From Triplophysa rosa (taxonomy: Eukaryota; Chordata; Actinopteri; Cypriniformes; Nemacheilidae): 64,000 nucleotides of DNA. Where the stretch lies: assembly GCF_024868665.1 (NCBI RefSeq), contig NC_079912.1, positions 16,537,926 through 16,601,925 of the forward strand, written 5' to 3'. Both the position numbers and the translations under genes were made by a program. Position 1 is the first letter of the stretch. Every line of letters starts with the position of its first letter. Positions 12,805 through 25,039 of this stretch are shown piece by piece. The notes beneath the pieces are model-generated. The model worked only from the letters and a program-made list of their open reading frames with translations. It made no database searches and had not been told where the DNA came from.

Positions 12805-13621
12805 GTGTTACAATAGTGTAACTAGATTACTGTACAAACTACTCTCTTCAAAAAGTATTTAATTACTTATTACTAATTACTTTCTATATCCTACATCAAC
12901 CTTGATTAGAATTGATTCAAGGATAGACATGAAAAGGCTTATTTAATTCATTCAAATAAATAATAAATAACTACATAAATTATTCTTAGCAACTGACCAA
13001 AGTATACAAATGTAAGAAGGATACATTAAAGGGATACTTCACCCAAAAATGAAAAACCTGTCATCATTTACTCACCTTCCAGCTGTTCCAAATCTGTAAA
13101 AATGTCTTTGTTCTGATGAACACAGAGAAAGATATCTGGAAGAATGCTTATAACAAGACAGATTTTGTCCCCAATTGACTACCATAGTAGGAAAAAAAAC
13201 TTTCTCTTTCTTTTTTTGTTCTGTTGAACACAAAAGAAGATATTTTGAAGAATGTAGGACATCAAACAGTTCTGGGGCACTTTTGACTACCATTGTATTT
13301 TTTCTACTATGAAAGTCAATGGGGGGGAAATCTGTTATAAGTATTCTTCCAAATATCTTTCTCTGTGTTCATCAGAACACACACATGTATACAGGTTTGG
13401 AACAACTCGAAGGTGAGTAAATGATTTTTAAGTTAGACTTATAATTTTGATGTCATTTCCACTATTGAATATATTACACAGTATTTAGTTCAATAACATC
13501 AGAAGTAACTGTAATTAAATTACACAAAAAATAAGAATAATCCCTTACTTTACTTTTTCAAGGGAACAGTAATTAAATTACAGTAACTAATTACTTAGTA
13601 ACTAGTTACACCCAATACTGG
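12805..13621. mobile_element. hAT-like element, degraded, carrying a nested TIR element
   Basis: The right part ('aattaaattacagtaactaa' to 'gttacacccaatactgg') and left part ('gtgtaactagattactg') are inverted relatives, typical of a fish hAT family. The left terminus is not clean. A 'ttcaccc' element is inserted at 13,025-13,432. Confidence 0.5.
13025..13432 (+). mobile_element. Cyprinid 'ttcaccc' TIR element, near complete, nested
   Basis: Starts ttaaagggatacttcaccc and ends 'ggtgagtaaatgattttt'. The two halves are near inverse: 'ctctgtgttcatcagaacac' on the right mirrors 'gttctgatgaacacagagaa' on the left. That gives a long foldback structure. Confidence 0.8.
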
Positions 13622-14330
13622 TTGCTATGCAGCAATGTTAAAAATGATGGCTTACAAAAAAGCATCCTATATTACATATAGATTAGTAGTATCATCTCAA
13701 TAATGACCTTTAAGATAAGTGCTAATCTTTTAAAGTGAGTGCCGTTCGAACCCTTTCTACCCATAACTAATAAAGACATAGTGCTTGATCAGTCCTGGCT
13801 GGACGGACTGACGTTCTGTTGAGTGATTTGCTTGGCTTTGGAACGAAGGCAGACGAAATAACAATCAACCTCAGTGCCCTGTGGGGGCTTCGCTCTAAAC
13901 ACAGATGTGGAGGAAAAAAGACCAATAGACTTCAGCAAGTCTCTCATGACACACTCTTTTAACTGTGCTCCTAAAGGTACCGTATGTGAAAATTAAAAAG
14001 GAATGAAAGGTTGATGGGAATAAGCGGGTCCAATTCAATTAAAAACACCAAACAAAATCTGCTGCTTTTGAAACGCATCAAAAGGCTTCAAATGCAGCTA
14101 AATATTTAGGCTGTACAGAAGAGATGTGCTGTTAAACTTGTGATACTTTAGAAAGCAGTGTTTTGGCTGGAGTCTCTAGCCGTCTGCGGACAAGAAAGTG
14201 GTCTGGCTCTGCATTAAGCCCTTTAAAATCTGGGTCTACCGAGTAAACCAGCAACAGCGTGATTCCACATGCTAAAGCTCCTACTCGACATATACCATTC
14301 AGTTCAGGGTCAAAGTGAAATACTAACCAA
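13622..14330. other. Intronic stretch without recognised feature
   Basis: Nothing coding or transposon-like recognised. Composition is more balanced than in the array that follows. Confidence 0.35.
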
Positions 14331-14339
14331 TAGCTTATA

Positions 14340-15240
14340 ATCAGAGTGATATGTGATATTTAACCAAGAATCAAGTCCAAATATTATAATACGAGTCCGA
14401 TTGTAAAAATCTACCTAGAATTAGGCTGCAATCAAATGAAAAATTATATTTAATAACGAATGCAGAATCAGACAGTGATCGACTGATAATGAGTCTTCAA
14501 TAATCAATCCAGAATCAAACTGTGAAGCAAAATATTGAGTCTATAATAATCAATACAGAATCATACTTGAAATGCAATGAATCTTTACCGAATTAGACTA
14601 TAATCCATGAAATGAAAATGTAATCAATCGAAAAAGTCTTTAATAATCAATCGAGAATCAAGCTGTAAATAATCAACTATAATAATCCATGAAGAATCAA
14701 ACTGTAATCAATCAATCTTTAATAATCAATCCAGAGTCAGACTGTAGGGGACTGATAATCATTCTTTAATTATCAAGCCAGAATTAAACTAATCAACCAA
14801 AAATCTGACTTTAATAATCAATCCAGAATTAAGACTATAAATCAAAATACAGTCTACAATAATCAATACATAAAAGGTCTATAATCCACAATAAAATCAA
14901 ACTGTAATCAATCAAAAAAAGTCTCTAATAATCAATCCAGCATCAAACTGTAATCAACTGATTTTCAGATTTTAATAATCAATACAGAATCAGAACGTAG
15001 TCAACAGATTACCAGTCTTTATTAATCAATACAGAATCAGAATGTAGTCAACAGATTATCAGTCTTTATTAATCAATACAGAATCAGAACGTAATTAACT
15101 GATTATCAGTCTTTATTAATCAATCCATAATCAAACTGTAACCAATCAAAAAAGTCTCTAATAATCAACCCAGAATAAAACTGTAAATGAACTTAAAATC
15201 AGTCTTAAATAATCAACCCAGATATAGACTGTAACTAGCA
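14340..15240. repeat. Degenerate AT-rich minisatellite (AATCAAT array)
   Basis: About 900 bp of diverged tandem units carrying 'taataatcaatccagaatca' and 'aaactgtaatcaatc'. The cleanest part has a 47-bp period: copies start at 15,000, 15,047 and 15,094 and each contains 'cagtctttattaatcaat'. Elsewhere the unit length wanders. It has no spacers and no CRISPR-like regularity. Confidence 0.8.
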
Positions 15241-16340
15241 ACTAACTCCATCAGCACAGATCTGACACTTATTTCTTAGTATCTATCTGTCAACCTGCCA
15301 TCTCAATATGCTTGACCCTGCACAAGAATCCTCTCTCGTCAAACAGACAGGACATGATCCCAGCTCGCCGTTCTGCGTATTTTATGTTTGCCCCCTGGGC
15401 TTAACACGGCCAGCAATGTGAACGCGAGACCCCTGCAGACCTGTACACACACACAAAGCAAAGAGAGGTGTAACAGAATCACGTCTGAGCGCACACGCTC
15501 ATCCCACAGTGTCACGCTCGCGTCAGCGGCTGTCACACACATTTGGTTTCGCTTCAAATCTTGATTGAGTGGCAACGAATGAATCTAATAAAACAAGCAG
15601 TAACAGCATTAAAATGACTTGAAACAAATTGTATGATTTTTTTTATAATATCAAACCTTAATGTCCCATAACCATCCCTAACCACCATATTCACTTCATT
15701 TGTTAGTTTCGACTTCACATGCAAATGATTAAGTAACTTTTTAACCATTACTGGCACAGGTGAATGTGTGTTCATGAAACTTTATTCCTCTACAAGTTCC
15801 AAGTAAAGACCTCTTCCTATCTGTAAACACGTTGCTTTTCCGGGAGATGAGGGTCACGCTAGACGCTCATTTGCATTTAGATGAGGTGGTTAAAATGATA
15901 GACCCCCTACTGTTGGCCCTTCCAAAATCACTTTTACTTTCAGGAGAATCCTCACCAACCGTGTCAATGGCCGCCGCATCGATAAGATGACAGGAATAAC
16001 TGAGGTAAATCGATCCAAATCCTGTTCCGTGTGGTGAATTACCAGGCCAGCTGTGGCCACATAACAGATCGGGGAAGCTATAAACCCACGCTACCTCTCT
16101 ATATTTGATATTTGATTTTGTTGAATCATTTGAAGTCCCCATCAGTTGAGCTGAATGAGGTCACACCTTCTTTATATTCACCTGTTACTATCTGCACCAT
16201 AAGATCAGAACACCATAAGTGTTGAACTGTGTCACCAAACAAACTATAAATGTAAATAGAAAAACGAAAATAAGGATATCTTTCTATTAGCTGAAATTTG
16301 GGGAAATTAACCGATAGATTGCTTATGCATACGTTAATTG
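15241..16340. other. Intronic stretch without recognised feature
   Basis: No transposon seen. An octamer-type 'tcatttgcatttag' lies at about 15,867. Short frames at 15,339-16,142 show no known protein. Confidence 0.35.
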
Positions 16341-16349
16341 TTTCTGCAT

Positions 16350-16420
16350 ATTATTAGATTTAGATTTAGATTTAGATCTGCAAACCACCAGATTTAGATT
16401 TAGATTTAGATATTATAGCT
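16350..16420. repeat. (ATTTAG)n short tandem repeats
   Basis: Two blocks of three or four 'atttag' units, separated by 'atctgcaaaccacc'. The same unit forms the tail of the SINE at 1,286, so these may be SINE tail remnants. Confidence 0.6.
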
Positions 16421-16767
16421 GCAAACCATCACTTTTTTTGTTAAAAGTTAATTATTGGGCAAGTACATAAAAAAATCAGTGTTCAAAACAGTCGCCTTTA
16501 CCTCAGCATGCAACAGTAACCTTATAGTAATAATTAGAAATTTTTCGAACATGAGTTTGACATCATTTGACCTAAACCCACATAAAGATAAAATTATGTA
16601 AAGTAACCTGCAATTTTATTTTTCCGACAGAGAGGGCGATAGCAAGAGAAAGCTTTAAAGAAAAGTATTATAAGAAAATGTGTCCATTACAACTGATGTG
16701 AATCTGAGCCTTCAAGCTTAAAGAAAATATCTAACAGCATTTTTTAAATGTATTTATTTAATTTAGT

Positions 16768-16975
16768 CAGCCTGATCTCATGGGAATTCGTAACTCTTTT
16801 ATGAGGTGGCTAATTCGTATCAATTCATACAATGTGAATTGTACAAAAACATACGATTGTTAGAAAAAGGCCCTCCCCTAACCCCACCCCTAAAGCAAAT
16901 CGAATTGAGATCGTACAAATTCATACGTAAAAGTCACCTCGTAAAATAGTTACAATTACCGTGAGATTGTGTTGA
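16768..16975. mobile_element. Palindromic MITE ('cctgatctcatgggaattcg')
   Basis: The left end cctgatctcatgggaattcgtaac and the right end gttacaattaccgtgagattgtg are inverted. The core 'aggccctcccctaaccccac' is flanked by inverted 'attcgta/tacgta' words. This is a short non-autonomous element of a type widespread in teleosts. Confidence 0.65.
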
Positions 16976-18437
16976 TAATCGCACAATAATCTCTAGTGGT
17001 GCTATGTGGGGCCCTTTTACAAAAGTGAACATTCCAGAGCCCATTTTCGGCAACTGCAATGTAAAATATCTGTTAATTGTCATGCAAATTTAGAAAAAGT
17101 GTCTTTTTTCGGTGAACTACTATCTTGGAATAGAAAGTACTTTAACATCAGAAAATCGACACATATTACCTTAAATGAACATTTCTACCAACGTAAAACA
17201 GATTTTTATTGCAGCATATAGTGGAGTCAGACTGTCTAGCATGTTCATGGGATTTCAGGCTGGAAGCCGGAGTCAACAGCTTGCGTTGATCCATCGCAGC
17301 ACCAAGTTAATCACACTGAGTGCGTTCACAAATCACGTCGTGCCATTATTTCAGGTTCTGCTTAAGAGTTTCTTCCCTATCTTTCTCTTTGCAAATGCTC
17401 TGCAGTAAATCAGCGGCCGTGCTTTAAAGAGGTGGTCCTATTCCGAACATATCACTGTGATAAATAATCAATAAAAAAAGAACGGCTCCCGCATTAGGAA
17501 TCCCATCTCGTTTCCTCCCGTCCCGGGTCGGTGAGTGGTCCGTTGGCACGGAGAACCGAGTGCTTTTATCCGGGCCTCTATAAACCCGACTCCCAGAATG
17601 CCAACGTGCACCAGATTTTATTCAATCAAATGAAAACGCATTACAGAGAAGATTAATTCATTCCAGGCTCTGCGTTTGTCAAACTCGCGGCAACAACTTT
17701 GAGAGCTCAATCTTCTTTTCCGTTGTGAAAAATAAATAAATAAATGTTGGACTGTTGGAAGGACTGTGTCTGACAGGGGCAACAACTGCAGTCACTATTA
17801 AGAGTCTAATAAAGCCATTAATGTCAATTTCGTTGCATTATAGATCAGCTGAGCAGGCAGTGAATGCAGACAGGAGCTAAAGATCGCCAAATAAGACCAA
17901 GCAGGACTACGACTGGGTATCGGCAGGTGTGCCATTATGCATTAAGGAGGAACGCCACACCTCATTACAACATGAAGACTGTAAATATCTGTTTTAAGAG
18001 CTCATTATAATAAACGGGCACACATTTCCTTTAGGTTAAGATTATTAGCCTTCAATTAAAGCAAACACTTAAACTGTGGATTGCCTACATTAACAAAGAA
18101 AGTATTATTGATGGTGTGTGTTGAGTAACCTTTGATATTAGAGCCTTCGCTTGCTCAATTACATCTTTCTTTTTTTATTCAAGTAGTAAATATAAACATT
18201 CTTCGCCATTGACTGTAATAATCAACTGAGAATTTTAAAAGAACAAGAGTCCAAGAACAGATGGTAAGACCCACACAGAGATCTGATCTTGAGTCAAGAT
18301 ACCACCTGGACAACCTACCAGCAAAAGAACTTTAAAAACTGTGTGAAAGACAAGATTTAATAATAAAAGCTATTGTTTACAAGAACAGTTGTGTAGTGCA
18401 GATTGTTTTAAGCGTCTTGGAGACATTCTTGTGAAAT
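16976..18437. other. Intronic stretch; candidate conserved non-coding sequence
   Basis: Apparently unique sequence with balanced composition. 17,400-18,010 holds several homeodomain-like words ('agattaattcattcc', 'aagccattaatgtcaat', 'ttatgcattaaggagg') and no transposon signature. Function is speculative. Confidence 0.3.
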
Positions 18438-18525
18438 CAACATGGCGAATTCCATACAAGGGGACCCGCGGTGTATGTACTGTAGATAGAAATAAGGTCA
18501 TAAAAACGTAACGCTTCATTATGTA

Positions 18526-19843
18526 CAGTGAGGGAAATAAGTATTTGATCCCCTGCTGATTTTGTAAGTTTGCCTACTTACAAACAAATGAAGGGTCTAT
18601 AATTTTTATGGTGGGTTTATTTTAACTGATAGACACAGAATATTAAAAAAAATCAGGGGGAAAAAATGTTATATAAAGGTTATAAATTGATTTGCATTTC
18701 AGTCAGTGAAATAAGTATTTGATCCCCTACCAACTAGCAAGAATTCTGGCTCCACAGATTGGTTATGTGCCTATATGGACCACAGATTAGTCCTGTCACT
18801 TTAAGAAAGTACTCCTAAATCAGCTTGTTATGTATATAAAAGATGCCTGCCAACAGAATCTGTATCTTCCAGTTCAACCTCTCCAACACCATGGTCCAGA
18901 CCAAATAGGTTTTAAAGGATGTCAGCGACAAGATTGGAGACCTGCACAAACCTTGAATAGGCTACAGACAGAAGCTTGGTGAGAAGGAGACAACTGTTGG
19001 TGTGATTATTTGGAAATAGAAGATATACAAAATAACTATCAAATGCCCTTGTTCTGGAGCTCCCTGCAATATTTCCCCAATGGGGTAAAGATGATCATGA
19101 GAAATGTTAAAGATCAGCCCAGAACTACACGGAAGAAGCCTGTTAATGATTTCAAGACAGTTGGGAACACAGTTAGCAAGCAAAACATTGGTAACACATT
19201 GGTAACACGCTATGCCACAGTAGACTGAAATCCTGACGCACCCGCAAGGTCCTCCTGCCCAAGAAGGCCCGCCTGGCTCGTCTTAAGTTTGACAATGAAC
19301 ATAAAAATGATTCAGAAAAGGCTTTGGCGAAAGTGCTGGCACTGCTGTGAGACCAAAATGGACTTCTGTGTTTGGAGGGAGAGAAATGCTGACTATGAGC
19401 CCAAGAACATCATGTCTACAGAGAAGCACAGTGTTGGAAACATTCTGCTTTAGGGCTTTTTCTCTGCTACAGGTATACAGGATGACTTCACCGCATTGAG
19501 GGGCTGAGGGACGGGCCCATGTACCGTAAAATCTTGGACGAGAACCTCCTCCCCTTAACTAGGTCACTGAAGATGGGTCATGGATGAGCCTTTAACATGA
19601 CAAAGACGCAAAACATATTGCCAAGACAACCAAATAGTGGCTTAAGGAGAAGCACATTAAATGTCCTATCATGTTATATCAATTTATAACCTTTATATAA
19701 CATTTTTTTCCCCTGATTTTTTTAAATATTCTGTGTCTATCAGTTAAAATAAACCCACCATAAAAATTATAGACCCTTCATTTGTTTGTAAGTAGGCAAA
19801 CTTACAAAATCAGCAGGGGATCAAATACTTATTTCCCTCACTG
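18526..19843 (+). mobile_element. Tc1/mariner transposon with dead transposase
   Basis: 1,318 bp, flanked by TA dinucleotides (18,524-18,525 and 19,844-19,845). The ends start cagtgagggaaataagtat in inverted orientation. The long terminal repeats carry an inner direct repeat on the left ('cagtcagtgaaataagtatt' near 18,701), the IR/DR architecture of many fish Tc1 elements. Confidence 0.95.
18891..19660 (+). pseudogene. Tc1 transposase pseudogene
   Basis: Starts with an ATG followed by a stop at codon 6, then further stops and frameshifts. Recognisable pieces include LKDVSDKIGDLHK and, in another frame, RTTRKKPVNDFKTVG, which correspond to the paired-type DNA-binding domain of Tc1 transposases. 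It cannot make a functional protein. Confidence 0.85.
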
Positions 19844-19934
19844 TAAGGTCTGTATACACCTCTGAAGACAATAGTTATGTATATTATATTGCATTTCTGT
19901 CAACAGATCCTCCAAAAAATTACACACTGGACCT

Positions 19935-20575
19935 ATAAGTCAAATAATTGTTCTTTTAGGTATTTATTATATTGACAGTTAAAGAGAAAGTTCCTAAAAG
20001 AGACGTAACCTGGCAGAACACATCGATGTTAGTTTGTTTCCTACAAGGACACCCTTCAAGTCTAGTGATGTAACCTTCACGACTGCAGGTGTATCTGCTC
20101 TTGTTCTACGCACTAAAGATTCAGCAATAAAAAGCTATTTACACTCAGCAGATTGAGCTATAACAAAAACATAGCGCAGACCCCCCCTCACCAAACAAGT
20201 CATTTCAAGCCCCATTTGTATAAAGTCAACATTCATTTTATTTCCACCAACGCTCTTTGTCAACAAACAAATGACTCCGGGAGCACAACTGTGCTCTAAT
20301 AGGTGAGAGGAACATTAGGTGAAGATATTTCTGTCAGTATGAAGGGTCTGCGGATGTGAGAGATAATCAAAGACAGAATAACAACAATACGACAGGCCGC
20401 ATCTTTATGAGAGCCAGAGATGAGGAAAAGGCCAGGCGTTTTGCTCACGGCCGGAGGGAACGAAACGAAACGGCGCCCAGTGAAGAGTGGACATAACCAA
20501 ATTTCCTTCAAAGCCGCCCGGTTCATTCAGGGGGCATACTGGCAACGGCCCAAAGCGGCTTTATACAATCATACA
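19935..20575. other. Intronic stretch without recognised feature
   Basis: Nothing coding or repeat-like recognised. The 20,380-20,560 part is relatively GC-rich. Confidence 0.3.
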
Positions 20576-20830
20576 CAGCGCTCCAGACTGCGACTAAATG
20601 GTCGCATTTTGCGACTAGTTTTCGAGCCAGCGCGAGCATTTTTTACAAGTACTCGCGCATGTGCGACCTGCATATTTGGAATTTCTTCTAGTTGTTATTT
20701 CATGTTGAAAGAAGAATAGAATGCGACCCGCTCCCAGTGCAGGCTGTGTGTGATTGTCAACTGCGAGGGTCACTCGCGTCACTGATGTTTCCCGCTGCGG
20801 CGGACGCGCAATCCAGGTTGACAAGTTCAA
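20576..20830 (+). mobile_element. hAT-like element, one end only ('gctccagact' family)
   Basis: From cagcgctccagactgcgac onward this matches, over more than 130 bp, the right end (minus strand) of the element at 49,198-49,927. Shared words include 'gagcattttttacaagtact' and 'ggaatttcttcta'. The opposite terminus is absent. The GC-rich overlapping open frames at 20,420-21,165 come from this repeat-derived stretch and are not genes. Confidence 0.6.
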
Positions 20831-21763
20831 AATACCGTGAACAAACAAACACACCTCAACTTCTCTCACTATCGCAAGAGTAAGGAGCTGCAGCTGCAGG
20901 CCCACAGGGCAGCCAATCTTGACGCAGCGCAGCCAATCTTGATGGTAAGCGGGTCTTCCTATCGCTCGTCGGTTGACGTGTGGACAGGCTATTTCTTTCG
21001 CCTTGCCGTGGGCGTGCTTTTCCGGGAGAATTGCCCAATAAGGGACTAAGAAAAGTTGTTACGAAACGGATTTTCATGTTTGAAAAAAACTTTCATAAAC
21101 CTATACGAACGCTGGGGGAGTGTATCGAGCACAGAAATACAGAAACTCGTTTTTTGACAAGTTGACAGCACTTTTAACATTGTAAAGAAGTCGGAATGCA
21201 TGAAACAGCGTTAAATCACCCCTTTAATAATAAAGTGAACTTAGTCAATACACTACCGAATATATTAATCTAAAGATGTAGTGACTGCCTCTTTCATTCC
21301 TAGGATTGCGATCTTTTCATGATAAAGGACTGGTCACATCAAAGCCCTCCGCAAGTTGCCATGGAGATGCCTCTTGTCAGCTCGGATGGCATACATCATG
21401 CATTGAACTTTCCCGTTAAAGTCTAGTTGAACAAGTGCACACCTGCAGATGATTCTGAGATCTCCTCTGAACTCGGGCTGATTTGAACAGTGATACGAGC
21501 ACTCACCCGTCTCAATGAATAAATCAGCAAGTCTCCTTCAACTTAAAATGTCAATTCAGAAGCTGTTCTGAGACCCACACAGTGTTTGGAATTCAACACA
21601 ACACCTCTCTACTCGCACCTGCAACACTCACATCCAGAGCCATCTAAATGAGGACTTTATATTTAACTCTATTCTTTTTATAAACCAAGGCTCATAAAAT
21701 ACAAATCAAAAGGCTTAATATTGTATGTATCAGCTATATAACCCAAACATTTCAAAACAGCCA
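20831..21763. other. Intronic stretch, partly repeat-derived
   Basis: 20,831-21,170 is CpG-containing and may be further transposon sequence. A tandem 'gcagccaatcttga' pair lies at about 20,909-20,942. 21,170-21,763 shows nothing recognisable. Confidence 0.3.
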
Positions 21764-22102
21764 TAAAGGGAAAGTTCTCAAAAATTAAAATTGTGTCATT
21801 TATTCATCCTCATGACATTCAATACATGTACAGTATAGGACTCTTTGTTATGTTGAAGACAAAGAAGGTATTTTGACAAATGTTGAAGGTTATGTTGATT
21901 GAGGATTCCAAATTGTCCCCCAACTTGTGTATGGATCAACTTGTGTATAGAACAGACTTGTGTATGGATTGACTGGTTCTCGCCATGAATATAGCCAGAG
22001 ATGTTTTGTGTTCTGCAGAAGAAAGAAACTCGTTCAGGTTTGTAATCACATGAGGGTGAGTGAATGACAAAAAAAATAGTTTTTGATGAACTATCCCTTT
22101 AA
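21764..22102 (+). mobile_element. Cyprinid 'ttcaccc' TIR element, complete ends
   Basis: Starts taaagggaaagttctc and ends 'gatgaactatccctttaa'. Internal 'tcatttattcatcctcatga' and 'gtttgtaatcacatgaggg' are present. Confidence 0.75.
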
Positions 22103-22557
22103 AAATAAATTAATTTCTGACATCTTTACATTGAACAGAAAGCAAATGGCTCCACGTAAAATATCAATCTGTCAATCTTTCTATAGTAATAAGATACTAT
22201 TATTGTTTAAGAAGTACATTTCATGACAGATTGTTTTATGAACCTGTCACGACAAAATGCATGTTTTGCAAAAGAGCTGTTAAGGAAAGACTGAGCAGTC
22301 CAAACTATATTGTCCCTGACATCAAACCCATAAGCGTTGCGATTCATTTTACTTGCAAAGTGGTTATTTACATACAAGTCTTAAAGGCACAGCATCAGAA
22401 ATGAAACGTTACTTATCAACAGCAGAAAATTCACTTAAATGCAACTATTTTATAAGCAAAAAAGGTTTACGAGTAAACATATCTCAGAGCTAAAAAGTAA
22501 TAAAAAATAATCAAATAATTCCTATAAACAACCCTAAAACGTCTGGCCTATTTTTAA
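22103..22557. other. Intronic stretch without recognised feature
   Basis: AT-rich, nothing recognised. Confidence 0.3.
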
Positions 22558-22809
22558 TTGAATATTCATCATTTGCTCACCATCTTGTCATTTTAAACCT
22601 GTATTAGTTTCTTTCTTCTGCACGAAACAAAACATTTTGAATGTACCAAAGAATGTTAGTAAGCAAACAACATTGGCCCCTATTGACTTCCATTGCATAA
22701 GCACAAAACAACTGAGACATTTCTCAAAATATCTTCTTTTGTGTTCCACGGAAGAAAGTCAAAGAGGTTTTAAACGACATGAGGGTGACGGGGGGGACTA
22801 TCCCTTTAA
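22558..22809 (-). mobile_element. Cyprinid 'ttcaccc' TIR element, left end eroded
   Basis: The right end 'actatccctttaa' is intact. Internal 'catcatttgctcacc', 'aatgttagtaagcaaacaac' and 'tattgacttccattgcat' match the family. Confidence 0.7.
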
Positions 22810-24498
22810 AAACGCCCCATAATGAGGTTTTAGGATTAAGATGACCTCCGACTACACATTTCAGAGTTATTTCAAAGTATAGCTACAAAAACACAACGCA
22901 CAGCCCCAATCTTGTCATATCAGGACTAGTTAATAAAGCTAACAGGATGAGTCTATACAGCCCTTAATAACACTGCATTTCAGCAGGGGTCTGACAGCTG
23001 TCAATCAACAGGTGTAAACAGCTTCGGTAAATGAAGAGGATTCACTTACAGACTGCTATGAAGAGAACAGTATCTGCCCCTCTCCCTGCTACAGGGTGAC
23101 CTTGACAAGCTTTAGCTCACGCTTGCAGGCCCTGCTGATCCTCTGAGCGCCTCACACACACACACAGAGCGAGTGCTCTTCATGAAAACACAGAGTGAAT
23201 ATGAAAACGGTTCGTCCTCTGAGGCTCTCAGTATCCATGGTGAATCAGAGCATTACCTAACTCCCTCTGAAGTGCTCTGACTGAATGCGAGTTACCAGCG
23301 CCGCATCAACCGTCTGAAGCCAGCAACAGCGCAGCACGCAGAATATGAATTGCCTTGCGTGATGCGATAGACCCGCATTTAAAAACATAAGCACACAAAC
23401 GCCCAACATGGCAACCAGCGTCGTACCTGCTGAAAAGCCCAGGTTGCCTGGTCAACAGCATATGTTGTTTTGGTGAGCTGGGGACAAAAAAACCCATGAA
23501 GAATAATACTTCTATTATTTTTGTCAAATCCTTCCCTACAGATTATACAGCTCATGCATCGAAGCGTCGACTCCGAGGAGAAAAAAGCCAGCTGGGAAAA
23601 AGACTCTTATAATTCAGTCTCTAAGTCAGTCCGTCTGTACCTATGTTTTACAGCTCACCGTTATAACCCAACCTGTAACTCACAGGTGTTCCAAACGCCC
23701 GTGAGACAGCAAAGACTAATGGAAGCAATTAACACTCAAGACAGAGTCCAGCTTACACCTCTCCTCAGGATCACACACTGCCAGAGAGAGAGAGAGAGAG
23801 AGAGCGTGATTAAGATATCGGACAGGGTATTCAGATGTTAAACATCTCAGTGCGATTCCATGCTGTTTACTTCCTCAAAATGGGCATGATGCAAACTCCC
23901 CAAAGGCTATTCTTTTTCTTTCCGTGTGTGATAACCTGCGCCAGGCTCCAGCGGTTTATGGCCTGAGCGTGTAGCTCTGCTCTTACACAGCCACCGCACG
24001 TCCCCCACTGACAGCCGGCCATCTATAATTCAGCAGCTGAAATTTTTTGACCCGTTTGATTATTTAAGCATGGCACATTTCTCAAGCCGCGGACCCCTGT
24101 GATGCCAAAATGTCACTTTGTAGACTGCACGGTCCAGGGGATCATGGAAACTGGAAAGAGGCGAGAGGGACGCACATGTATGGGGCGACGGGAAGTGGGC
24201 TGGGTCAACCTGAAGAGTTGTAATGCTAAAACAAAGCAATGCATGTGCAGAACATAGAAGAACTGTAGTCCATGTGTTTACGTGTGTGTCAAAATCTTAT
24301 CATGTTTGTATGAATCTTTTAATGGTAGTGTCTGCATCTACACAGCAGGTCTGAGTATTAAATATTTACTATATATTCAATATTATTTTGTAGGCGATAT
24401 AAAATTAACCAACTTTGTGAATATTGCAGTGGTTGCTTTTATTTAGCAGTTAAGTCTCCCAAAGATTGTTTCAGTAAGTTATAGTATATACTTTTTCG
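22810..24498. other. Intronic stretch without recognised transposon
   Basis: Includes a (GA)n run at 23,782-23,804. The section 23,880-24,240 is balanced in composition and apparently unique. No supported coding sequence. Confidence 0.35.
23782..23804. repeat. (GA)n microsatellite
   Basis: Eleven or so uninterrupted ag dinucleotides. Confidence 0.9.
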
Positions 24499-24605
24499 TT
24501 TTTACATTTATGGATTTGGCAGATGCTCGTCTCCGAAACGACTTACAGTGCATTCATTTTTTATCACAATGTGTGTTCCCTGGGATTCAAATCCCCAGTC
24601 TTTGT
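24499..24605 (-). mobile_element. tRNA-derived SINE, partial
   Basis: Carries 'ggcagatgctcgtctccgaa', 'cgacttacagtgcattc' and 'gtgtgttccctgggattcaa', the body plus B-box part of a common teleost SINE read on the minus strand. The tRNA-like A-box end is missing. Confidence 0.55.
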
Positions 24606-25039
24606 ATTTTACTTCTTAGTACATTAAACATTTTCAATCTAATAGCTTTTCAGTAACACTTTACCATAAAATTGTATTTGTTAACATTAGAAAATGTATT
24701 CGTTACATGAACTAACAATGAACAATTCTTCTACAGCATTTATTATTCTTAGCTGACGTTAATTTCTGCATTTACTAATACATTTTGAAAATCAAATGTT
24801 GTAACTATTAACATTAGTTAATGCACCATGAACTAACATGAAGAAATATATTGGCAGTAATTACCATTAACAAGGATTAACAAATGCTGAAAACCTATAT
24901 TGCTCATTGTTAGTTCAATTAAATTACATTTATACAGCGCTTTTTAAAACGTTGCATTGTTTCGAAGCAGCTTTACAGGAAAAAAGAAAACGCAGAAAAC
25001 ACAGAAAGAGGTCAAATACAACACAGTACGTGTTATTAT

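Larger units (their letters stand above)
18438..19934 (+). mobile_element. 'ggtcc' family element, copy 1, split by Tc1
   Basis: The left part 'ccatacaaggggacccgcgg' to 'taacgcttcattatg' and the right part 'aggtctgtatacacctctga' to 'aaaaaattacacactggacc' form one older element when the Tc1 at 18,526-19,843 is removed. Copies 2 and 3 are at 45,276-46,256 and 49,053-50,135. The outer left end is missing here. Confidence 0.7.

Noticed and set aside
14340..15240. Possible CRISPR-like array
   Set aside because: Units are diverged and tandem with no unique spacers, and the DNA is vertebrate.
18891..19660. Functional Tc1 transposase
   Set aside because: Stop at codon 6 plus further stops and frameshifts.
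20420..21165. Cluster of overlapping open frames on both strands
   Set aside because: The cluster overlaps the hAT-like fragment at 20,576 and GC-rich repeat-derived DNA. No protein resemblance.
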